This document shows positions 1 to 5,839 of a stretch of 7,336 nt of DNA, piece by piece. The DNA is taken from assembly GCA_036661515.1 (NCBI GenBank), contig JAVWYO010000101.1, positions 1 to 7,336 on the forward strand, read 5' to 3'. Source of the DNA: HGM05232 sp036661515 (GTDB taxonomy: Bacteria; Bacteroidota; Bacteroidia; Bacteroidales; Muribaculaceae). The notes beneath the pieces were generated by a model. It searched no databases. It was not told where the DNA came from and worked only from the letters and a program-made list of their open reading frames with translations. The translations under genes were made by a program, and so were the position numbers. Position 1 is the first letter of the stretch; each line of letters opens with the position of its first letter.

Positions 1-62
<62 letters not shown>

Positions 63-73
63 ATTTACGGGTG

Positions 74-103
74 CAAAGATACTATAACTTTTTTATTTGA
101 CAA
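74..103 (-). promoter_or_regulatory. Bacteroidetes-type promoter for tRNA-His
   Basis: On the minus strand TATCTTTG (81-74) matches the Bacteroidetes -7 consensus TAnnTTTG exactly. A TTG (103-101) lies upstream with a 19-base spacer, the usual place for the -33 element. Transcription would begin several bases before the tRNA 5' end at 62. The match is seen directly; activity is inferred. Confidence 0.75.
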
Positions 104-148
104 GGCTTTTGCCTCTGTTTTTTGTTGATAGGATTGAAAAATATTTCA

Positions 149-1213
149 TTATTCGATTTCAGCTACATTTATATTGTGCTGTGAGAATATTCGGCGTGCA
201 TTACGCATAAACGCATTGAAATAAGCTTTGTGCGATGCTGGTACAAGCTCTGGACGGCTTGCTGGGATAAGAGTATAACTTTTGTACTGTCCTACTGCTG
301 GCACGGTGTAAAATAGCTTGTAGTGTGCCGATTTCACGGTTGCTCCATTATTGTCGTTTTTGCTGAGTGTTACTTTCACCATTGCGCCACCACGAGTGTC
401 GGTAGTCTTCATATTAGAAATGAAGTTTCCAAGCGAATATACAATTAATATGTCTTTATTTAGCTTGTCGTTATGGCGTATTTCCATTGGCTGAATCACG
501 TGTGGATGTCCCCCAATAATTAAATCTACACCTTTTTCTACGAGAAAATCGGCAAGAGCTCGTTGCGACTTATTTGGTAGTAGCTGATATTCATCGCCCC
601 AATGTAGGCACACACACAGTGCTTGAGCACCAGCTTTTCGCGATTTGTCGATATCTTTAGAAATGCGATCTCGGTCGATAATATTCACTATTGCATCGTC
701 TTGTATCGTAATTCCGTTTGTGCCATAAGTGTAATTAAGAAAAGCAAATTTAATGCCTTTAATTTCAATAATTAGTGGCGATAGCTGTTCTCTTTCGGTG
801 CTATTACGATATGTGCCAATGTGGCTCACGCCTATGTCATCTAATATTGATATTGTGCGTTTAAGTCCAGCATCGCGACGGTCTAAGCAGTGATTGTTTG
901 CCGTCAGGTAGAGGTCAAATCCAGTGCGTTTTAGTTGTTTAGCCCATTCGTCGGGTGCACAGAAGCAAGGGAATCCCGCATAAGGCTTTCCGCCAAGAGG
1001 ACATTCAAGGTTTACCACAGCTAAGTCGGGCGTAGCAATATCTTTCTCGACGTTTATGAGGCAAGTGCTATAATCATAATTACCATCTGATTGCTTTGCA
1101 TTTTCAATCTGTGCGATGTGCTGCATAGCATCACCCACAAATACTAATTCAACTTCTTGATTTGAATTAAGAAGTTGAACGAGAGATATTAAAAATATGG
1201 AGAGGAGAGACAT
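149..1213 (-). CDS. CapA family protein (PGA_cap metallophosphatase-like fold)
   Basis: This 354-residue protein belongs to the CapA / poly-gamma-glutamate capsule family, which has a calcineurin-like metallophosphatase fold. Visible motifs in order: VGDAM (26-30), NLECP (68-72), ANNH (105-108), HWGDEY (204-209), GGHPHVIQP (234-242) and YSLGNF (259-264). These supply the Asp, Asn and His ligands expected for a metal site. Residues 3-15 are hydrophobic and could be a weak signal peptide or anchor, but no basic residues precede them, so export is uncertain. The ATG at 1213 is the only sensible start: the in-frame TAA of folD lies two codons upstream. It is the last gene of the panC-panD-ffh-folD operon, 6 bases after folD. 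No pgsB/pgsC-like polymer synthesis genes are in view, so the capsule role implied by the family name should not be assumed; the substrate is unknown. Family assignment is firm, function is not. Confidence 0.88.
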   Translation of the reverse strand: MSLLSIFLISLVQLLNSNQEVELVFVGDAMQHIAQIENAKQSDGNYDYSTCLINVEKDIATPDLAVVNLECPLGGKPYAGFPCFCAPDEWAKQLKRTGFDLYLTANNHCLDRRDAGLKRTISILDDIGVSHIGTYRNSTEREQLSPLIIEIKGIKFAFLNYTYGTNGITIQDDAIVNIIDRDRISKDIDKSRKAGAQALCVCLHWGDEYQLLPNKSQRALADFLVEKGVDLIIGGHPHVIQPMEIRHNDKLNKDILIVYSLGNFISNMKTTDTRGGAMVKVTLSKNDNNGATVKSAHYKLFYTVPAVGQYKSYTLIPASRPELVPASHKAYFNAFMRNARRIFSQHNINVAEIE

Positions 1214-1219
1214 AGCGAG

Positions 1220-2101
1220 TTACTTGAATATAGCCTTTTGTGCTGCTAAGAGAGTGTTTCTCATTAGCGACACGATTGTCATAGGTCCTACACCGCCTGG
1301 TACAGGAGTTATATATGAGCATTTGTGAGCTACGTGTTCAAAGTCAACATCACCTTTTAGCTTAAAACCACTCTTAGTGAGAGTAGATGGCACGCGAGTA
1401 GTACCTACGTCAATTATTACAGCACCATCTTTCACCATATCTTCTTTTACAAATTCTGGTGAGCCAAGTGCGGCAATTATGATATCGGCGTTAAGACATA
1501 TCTCTTTTAGGTTCTTTGTTGCACTATGGCATACAGTTACGGTGGCATCTCCAGGAGTTGCCTTCTGCATCATAAGTGTAGCAACAGGCTTGCCTACAAT
1601 GTTGCTCCGCCCAAGTACCACGCAATTTGCGCCCTTTGTATCTATTTTGTATCGTCTAAGTAGTTCTATAATACCCGATGGCGTTGCCGAAAGGAAACAA
1701 GGGAGTCCAATAGACATGCGTCCTACATTTATAGGGTGAAAACCATCTACGTCTTTACGATAGTCAATGGCTTCTATTATCTTTTGCTCTGAAATGTGGC
1801 GTGGTAGCGGAAGTTGAACGATAAATCCGTCAACACTTATATCGTGATTGAGCGTGTCGATAGCATTAAGCAATTCTTCTTCTGTGACATCGGCCTCAAA
1901 ACGTACGAGTGTAGATTTAAATCCACATTGCTCACATGCTTTCACTTTGTGAGCTACATAGGTTTCACTACCTCCGTCATGACCTACAAGTATTGCAGCA
2001 AGATGTGGGGCTTTCTTGCCCTCGTTCACCATTTGAGCAACCTCTTTGGCTATTTCAAGTTTAATAGTGTCGGCTATCTTCTTTCCATCAATCAATTCCA
2101 T
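1220..2101 (-). CDS. folD: Bifunctional methylenetetrahydrofolate dehydrogenase / methenyl-THF cyclohydrolase
   Basis: FolD interconverts 5,10-methylene-THF and 10-formyl-THF through an NADP-dependent dehydrogenase and a cyclohydrolase step, supplying formyl groups for purines and for initiator Met-tRNA in the cytosol. At 293 residues it has the family's usual length. The N-terminal catalytic domain shows YVAHK (48-52, with the catalytic Tyr and Lys), VQLPLP (95-100, with the active-site Gln) and DVDGFHP (117-123). The nucleotide-binding domain shows the GRSNIVGKP segment (164-172), CHSAT (191-195) and the C-terminal signature PVPGGVGPMT (266-275). All key residues are present, so it should be active. 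The start at 2101 lies 18 bases after the ffh stop, and the stop is 6 bases before the CapA gene, both consistent with operon transcription. No separate promoter is visible. Confidence 0.97.
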   Translation of the reverse strand: MELIDGKKIADTIKLEIAKEVAQMVNEGKKAPHLAAILVGHDGGSETYVAHKVKACEQCGFKSTLVRFEADVTEEELLNAIDTLNHDISVDGFIVQLPLPRHISEQKIIEAIDYRKDVDGFHPINVGRMSIGLPCFLSATPSGIIELLRRYKIDTKGANCVVLGRSNIVGKPVATLMMQKATPGDATVTVCHSATKNLKEICLNADIIIAALGSPEFVKEDMVKDGAVIIDVGTTRVPSTLTKSGFKLKGDVDFEHVAHKCSYITPVPGGVGPMTIVSLMRNTLLAAQKAIFK

Positions 2102-2119
2102 ATTTATGAGAGTGTTTTG

Positions 2120-3448
2120 TTATTTATGACGTGCATTACGCATCATCTTGGCAGGATTCTTCATTGTTGTAGCCATTTTCATCATCTTGCGAGTCTCTTC
2201 AAATTGCTTTAGCAGGCGATTAACCTCTTGTAGGGTTGTGCCACTACCTTTAGCAATGCGTCCACGACGGCTACCGTTGATAACGTCGGGGTTTTTACGC
2301 TCGTGTGGAGTCATAGAGTGTATTATTGCTTCAACGCTCTTAAAAGCGTTGTCATCGATGTCTATATCCTTTATAGCTTTGCCTACGCCCGGAATCATAG
2401 ATGCCAAATCTTTAAGGTTACCCATTTTCTTGATTTGTGCTATCTGCTTTAAGAAATCATCAAAGTCAAATTGATTTTTTGCAATCTTCTTTTGTAGGCG
2501 TTTAGCTTCCTCCTCGTCATATTGCGATTGAGCGCGTTCAACAAATGAAACGATGTCGCCCATGCCCAATATGCGGTCGGCCATACGTGCTGGGTGAAAT
2601 GGGTCAAGAGCTTCTAATTTCTCGCCCGTTCCCACATATTTAATAGGCTTATCCACTACCGAACGGATAGAAAGGGCAGCACCACCACGAGTGTCACCAT
2701 CTAATTTCGTAAGAATAACGCCATCAAAATTAAGTCGTTCGTTAAATTCCTTAGCCGTGTTAACGGCATCTTGACCAGTCATTGCATCAACAACAAACAG
2801 TGTCTCGGTAGGATTAATAGCTTTCTTAATAGCTTCAATCTCGTTCATCATTTGCTCGTCAACTGCAAGTCGTCCAGCAGTATCTACAATCACAAGGTCG
2901 TATCCTTTAGCTTTAGCCTCTTTAAGAGCATTTAATGCAATGTCAACTGGACTTTTGCTATCGAGCTCAGAATATACAGGGACATCAATTTGAGAGCCAA
3001 GAACTGTTAATTGCTCAACGGCAGCAGGACGATATACGTCGCAAGCAACAAGCAATGGACGCTTTCCATTTTCGCTTTTCAACTTGCGTGCAAGTTTACC
3101 CGAGAAGGTGGTCTTACCCGAGCCCTGCAATCCCGACATAAGAATAATAGTAGGATTACCAGTAATATTCAATGGTGCAGTTTCACCACCCATAAGAAGT
3201 GCAAGTTCATCATGAACGATTTTTATCATCAATTCACTTGGCTTCAATGCGTTGATTACGTTTTGTCCAATAGCCTTAGCCTTAACGGTATCGGTAAATT
3301 GCTTAGCTACTTTATAGTTTACATCGGCATCAAGTAGTGCGCGACGCACTTCTTTTAGAGTCTCGGCAATGTTTATCTCCGAAATTTTACCTTCGCCTTT
3401 TAGTAGCTTAAATGAGCGTTCAAGTTTCTCGCTTAAATTTTCAAACAT
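2120..3448 (-). CDS. ffh: Signal recognition particle GTPase Ffh (SRP54)
   Basis: Ffh binds the SRP RNA and hydrophobic signal sequences emerging from the ribosome, and docks with FtsY to deliver nascent membrane proteins to the translocon. The 442-residue protein is close to the usual bacterial length. Order of domains: N helical bundle (about 1-90); GTPase G domain with P-loop GLQGSGKTT (106-114), DVYRPAAVEQL (137-147), DTAGR (189-193), TKLDGDTRGG (247-256) and GTGEKLEALDPFHP (273-286); then the methionine-rich M domain from about 310, with the RNA-binding segment SRRGRIAKGSG (393-403) and a Met-rich tail (MMKM, 422-425; MM, 435-436). Nothing is missing. The ATG at 3448 gives the standard N-terminus and lies 24 bases after the panD stop. 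As an essential gene placed third in the operon, its expression probably depends on the panC promoter. Confidence 0.98.
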   Translation of the reverse strand: MFENLSEKLERSFKLLKGEGKISEINIAETLKEVRRALLDADVNYKVAKQFTDTVKAKAIGQNVINALKPSELMIKIVHDELALLMGGETAPLNITGNPTIILMSGLQGSGKTTFSGKLARKLKSENGKRPLLVACDVYRPAAVEQLTVLGSQIDVPVYSELDSKSPVDIALNALKEAKAKGYDLVIVDTAGRLAVDEQMMNEIEAIKKAINPTETLFVVDAMTGQDAVNTAKEFNERLNFDGVILTKLDGDTRGGAALSIRSVVDKPIKYVGTGEKLEALDPFHPARMADRILGMGDIVSFVERAQSQYDEEEAKRLQKKIAKNQFDFDDFLKQIAQIKKMGNLKDLASMIPGVGKAIKDIDIDDNAFKSVEAIIHSMTPHERKNPDVINGSRRGRIAKGSGTTLQEVNRLLKQFEETRKMMKMATTMKNPAKMMRNARHK

Positions 3449-3472
3449 ATTCTGGATTTATATATATCGTAA

Positions 3473-3823
3473 TTATATCAATTTATTAGTATGTGTATCA
3501 GGGAACACAACGGCAGGCTTGAAGGTCTTAGCCTCTTCAAAGTCCATAAGAGCATAAGCCATAATTATAACAACATCGCCAGGTTGCGCTTTGCGAGCTG
3601 CTGCGCCATTAAGGCACACAACACCAGAGCCACGCTCTCCTTTGATAACATAAGTATCGAGTCTCTCGCCATTATTGTTGTTTACTATATACACGCGTTC
3701 ATTAGCAATGATATTAGCGGCATCCATTAGGTCTTCATCAATGGTGATGCTACCAATATAATTAAGATTTGCTTCAGTTACCGTAACACGGTGAATTTTT
3801 GACTTTACTACTTCGATTTGCAT
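3473..3823 (-). CDS. panD: Aspartate 1-decarboxylase precursor
   Basis: PanD decarboxylates L-aspartate to beta-alanine, the amine partner used by PanC for pantothenate. It is made as an inactive proenzyme that cleaves itself between Gly and Ser to create the pyruvoyl cofactor. The site is visible as YIGSIT, with Gly24-Ser25, exactly where it is expected. Other active-site residues are in place: Lys9, His11, Arg54 (GERLDTY, 52-58), Thr57, Tyr58 and the LNGAAAR loop (71-77). Length (116 residues) is normal for the family. It follows panC by 27 bases on the same strand, so the two pantothenate genes are expected to be co-expressed. panB and panE are not in this window. Confidence 0.97.
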   Translation of the reverse strand: MQIEVVKSKIHRVTVTEANLNYIGSITIDEDLMDAANIIANERVYIVNNNNGERLDTYVIKGERGSGVVCLNGAAARKAQPGDVVIIMAYALMDFEEAKTFKPAVVFPDTHTNKLI

Positions 3824-3850
3824 GCTTTATCTATAATATTGTATCTTGTA

Positions 3851-4696
3851 TTATTTGCAATATGCAATATTATCAATAAGCCTAACATCACCACAATATA
3901 CCGTTATACAGCCAACAATGTATTTCGATTGCGACCATTCAGCGACAGGTTGTAACGTGAGACCATCGACAATTTCATAATACTCCACTTCCATTCCTGG
4001 AAATGAATTAATGCTATCAATCACATAGCGTTGCGTTTCGACAACAGAATGCGACTTTGCAAAGGTACAACTTTCGCTCAAAATTTGAGCTATATTAGGC
4101 GCTATCTTTCGCATTTCTGGCGTTAGGCGTACGTTTCTGCTACTCTTAGCAAGTCCATCGCTTTCTCGGACGATAGGGCATGAAACTATTTCAACATTTA
4201 TGCTCTCCAGAGCTACCATGCTGCGTATTACGGCTATCTGCTGAAAATCCTTTTCACCAAAGTAAGCGCGATTAGGTTCTACAAAATAGAACAGTTTGCT
4301 CACTATTTGAGCGACACCGTTAAAGTGGCCAGGACGCTTTGCTCCCTCCATCACATCGGCAACTGCTCCAAGACTAAATATGCGCGTGTCGGGTTCAGGA
4401 TACACCTCATTAGGTGTTGGCATAAACACAATGTCGCAACCAGCAACTTCCAGCAACTTGGCATCGGCATCTTCAGTGCGAGGATAAGTTTTCAAATCCT
4501 CTTTATTATTAAACTGGGTAGGGTTTACGAAAACGCTCACCACCGTAACATCATTCTCAGCATTGCAACGTTTTACAAGTGATATATGACCTTCGTGAAG
4601 CGCCCCCATAGTGGGAACTAAACCAATATTTTTACCTCCATCTCGGAATGCTTTCACAGCATTCTTTAATTCTTTTACAGTTCTTACAGTTTGCAT
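3851..4696 (-). CDS. panC: Pantothenate synthetase (pantoate--beta-alanine ligase)
   Basis: PanC condenses pantoate with beta-alanine using ATP, through a pantoyl-adenylate intermediate, the last step of vitamin B5 synthesis; the adjacent panD supplies the beta-alanine. The 281-residue protein has the usual length and all signatures: PTMGALHEGH (28-37, HIGH-type nucleotide motif), NPTQF (58-62), RPGHFNGV (121-128), GEKDFQQ (147-153) and the KMSKS-type loop DGLAKSSRN (180-188). The frame is open upstream to an ATG at 4792, but I choose ATG 4696: it starts the conserved MQTVRTVKEL sequence, the 32 extra residues resemble no PanC N-terminus, and a strong promoter match (4719-4750) lies inside that extension, so the longer form would not be on the transcript. 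It is the first gene of the five-gene minus-strand operon. Confidence 0.96.
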   Translation of the reverse strand: MQTVRTVKELKNAVKAFRDGGKNIGLVPTMGALHEGHISLVKRCNAENDVTVVSVFVNPTQFNNKEDLKTYPRTEDADAKLLEVAGCDIVFMPTPNEVYPEPDTRIFSLGAVADVMEGAKRPGHFNGVAQIVSKLFYFVEPNRAYFGEKDFQQIAVIRSMVALESINVEIVSCPIVRESDGLAKSSRNVRLTPEMRKIAPNIAQILSESCTFAKSHSVVETQRYVIDSINSFPGMEVEYYEIVDGLTLQPVAEWSQSKYIVGCITVYCGDVRLIDNIAYCK

Positions 4697-4718
4697 CTCT
4701 ATTTGTTTTAAAACGGTG

Positions 4719-4750
4719 CAAAAGAAATAAATATTTGTCACATACACAAA
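4719..4750 (-). promoter_or_regulatory. Probable promoter of the panC-panD-ffh-folD-capA operon
   Basis: On the minus strand TTTG (4750-4747) is followed after a 20-base spacer by TTCTTTTG (4726-4719), which matches the Bacteroidetes -7 consensus TAnnTTTG at all but one position. Transcription would start near 4712, giving a leader of about 16 bases before the panC ATG at 4696. The leader also contains the perfect palindrome GTTTTAAAAC (4705-4714). A second, poorer -7-like sequence, TAATTTG (4775-4769), lies further upstream. Sequence matches are seen; use in the cell is inferred. Confidence 0.6.
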
Positions 4751-4780
4751 AGAATAACGCACTATGCTCAAATTAGTACT

Positions 4781-4969
4781 AAAATATCTCATTTATTTAA
4801 CATTCTCGGTCACTAATATCCAGCACAATGATAAATATGTCCCATAATTAATATCTCTTCTAATTGTCTAAGATAAGATATAAAATAGACTCATTTATGT
4901 TAAATCCATGCACAATTAGCCTAATTTCGCTCTTTAGAATGCACATACTTTCCTAATATGAGATATTTT
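4781..4969. repeat. Perfect 12-bp inverted repeat within the divergent promoter region
   Basis: The left arm AAAATATCTCAT (4781-4792) is the exact reverse complement of the right arm ATGAGATATTTT (4958-4969); the arms are 165 bases apart. The right arm ends three bases before the -7 box of the GT5-like gene, inside the promoter spacer. On the minus strand the left arm is likewise followed by a TTTG-containing sequence (TAATTTG, 4775-4769). It could be a pair of binding sites for one regulator, recombination sites, or chance in AT-rich DNA. Confidence 0.55.
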
Positions 4970-4980
4970 CACTATCTTTG
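4949..4980 (+). promoter_or_regulatory. Probable promoter of the GT5-like gene and DUF4270 gene
   Basis: TATCTTTG (4973-4980) is an exact match to the Bacteroidetes -7 consensus TAnnTTTG. Twenty bases upstream, TTTC (4949-4952) is an imperfect -33 element. Transcription would begin a few bases past 4980, leaving a leader of roughly 20 bases before ATG 5005. A possible TTG start at 4978 lies inside the -7 box and so cannot be used from this promoter. Confidence 0.65.
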
Positions 4981-5004
4981 CGTTTACATTATACAGAAGA
5001 CATT

Positions 5005-5811
5005 ATGGATGTAAACAAAGTATTATTTATCAATCAAGAAATTTCACCCTATCTACCAGAATCGCCCATCGCCAACGTTGGGCATAATTTACCTCAAGGA
5101 ATTCAGGAAAAAGGATTTGAAGTTCGCACTTTCATGCCTAAATATGGCTGTATTAACGAACGACGTAACCAACTTCATGAAGTTATCCGCCTTTCAGGAA
5201 TGAACTTGATAATAGATGACACCGACCATCCATTAATCATCAAGGTTGCGACTATGCAACCAGCTCGCATGCAAGTGTATTTTATATATAACGATGACTA
5301 TTTTCAACATGGCGGAGGTAATGGACTTGAGACTGTTTCTTCACCAAAAGATAATGATGAACGTAGTATGTTCTATGTACGAGGCTCAATGGAAACGGTG
5401 AAGAAATTAAGGTGGGAACCAGATATTATTCATTGTAATGGTTGGATAACAGCTCTCATGCCTCTTTATCTCAAACATGTGTATAAAGATGATCCAGCGT
5501 TTCGTGATGCTAAAATAGTGTATTCTATATATGATGACGCTTTTGAAATACCATTTGATAAGCGTCTTGCCGATAAATTGTGCATGGACGGTATTGGCAA
5601 AGATGATGTCAGTGAAATCAAAGGGACAACGGTAGATTTTGTTCAATTGACTAAGTTAGCAATCGCTTCAAGCGATGGTGTTATTCAGGCAAGTGAAAAT
5701 ATCAATCCAGAGATACTAAAAATAGTGCAAGAAAGTGGCAAGCCATTCCTTCCATTCCAAGAAGAGGACAAGTGCATTGACACCTATGCTGAATTCTATA
5801 AATCGCTTTAA
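5005..5811 (+). CDS. Glycogen/starch synthase-like protein, GT5 N-terminal domain only
   Basis: This 268-residue protein resembles the N-terminal Rossmann domain of GT5 glycogen/starch synthases: VLFINQEISPYLPES (6-20), the RTFMPKYG segment (41-48), the YFIYNDDYF segment (92-100), DNDER..FYVRG (116-127), PDIIHCNGW (139-147) and ASSDGVIQASENI (221-233). Bacterial GlgA is about 480 residues; the C-terminal nucleotide-sugar domain is absent and the frame ends normally at TAA. The ADP-glucose-binding KxGG motif expected after PES is ANVGH, without the lysine, and the usual HxHDW motif is HCNGW. It is therefore probably not an active glycogen synthase. From memory, similar short proteins occur in other Bacteroidales beside panC and a DUF4270 gene, which argues for a conserved family rather than a decaying gene. 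ATG 5005 is chosen because the upstream TTG (4978) sits inside the -7 box. Role unknown; a structural, binding or regulatory role in envelope glycan or storage metabolism is only a guess. Confidence 0.85.
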   Translation: MDVNKVLFINQEISPYLPESPIANVGHNLPQGIQEKGFEVRTFMPKYGCINERRNQLHEVIRLSGMNLIIDDTDHPLIIKVATMQPARMQVYFIYNDDYFQHGGGNGLETVSSPKDNDERSMFYVRGSMETVKKLRWEPDIIHCNGWITALMPLYLKHVYKDDPAFRDAKIVYSIYDDAFEIPFDKRLADKLCMDGIGKDDVSEIKGTTVDFVQLTKLAIASSDGVIQASENINPEILKIVQESGKPFLPFQEEDKCIDTYAEFYKSL

Positions 5812-5839
5812 AAACATATTTAGCCATATAAAAGGGTAT

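Larger units (their letters stand above)
4697..5004. other. Divergent AT-rich intergenic control region
   Basis: These 308 bases separate the minus-strand panC operon from the plus-strand GT5-like gene. They hold the panC promoter (4719-4750), the promoter of the GT5-like gene (4949-4980) and a 12-bp inverted repeat (arms 4781-4792 and 4958-4969). The middle, about 4800-4945, is AT-rich and shows no open frame with coding character, no RNA gene I can recognise and no terminator. The octamer AATATCTC of the repeat recurs once more at about 4850-4857. The region is longer than the tight spacing elsewhere in the window would predict, so regulatory sites are plausible. Confidence 0.7.

Noticed and set aside
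101..117. Small hairpin AGGC-TTTT-GCCT (103-114) between the CapA gene and tRNA-His as a terminator for the operon
   Set aside because: The stem is only 4 bp, and in the direction of the operon it is followed by A-rich, not T-rich, sequence. It also overlaps the -33 element of the tRNA-His promoter.
1377..1739. Open frame of 120 codons on the plus strand, antisense to folD
   Set aside because: It lies wholly inside a strongly conserved folD gene, resembles no known protein, and has no promoter or ribosome-binding signal.
1814..2212. Open frame of 132 codons on the plus strand across the folD-ffh junction
   Set aside because: It is antisense to two firmly identified genes, and its Cys/His/Phe-rich translation is typical of reverse-strand shadows.
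3855..3870. Inverted repeat TTGCA-ATA-TGCAA at the end of panC as a terminator
   Set aside because: The stem is 5 bp with a 3-base loop inside the last codons of panC, there is no T tract after it, and panD follows closely on the same strand.
4978..5004. TTG start at 4978 for the GT5-like gene
   Set aside because: The TTG is part of the -7 promoter box (4973-4980), upstream of the likely transcription start. ATG 5005 begins the conserved sequence.
5735..5839. Longer start for the DUF4270 gene, overlapping the GT5-like gene by 77 bases
   Set aside because: It would bury the lipoprotein signal 35 residues into the protein. ATG 5840 places it at the N-terminus with an AAAGGG just upstream.
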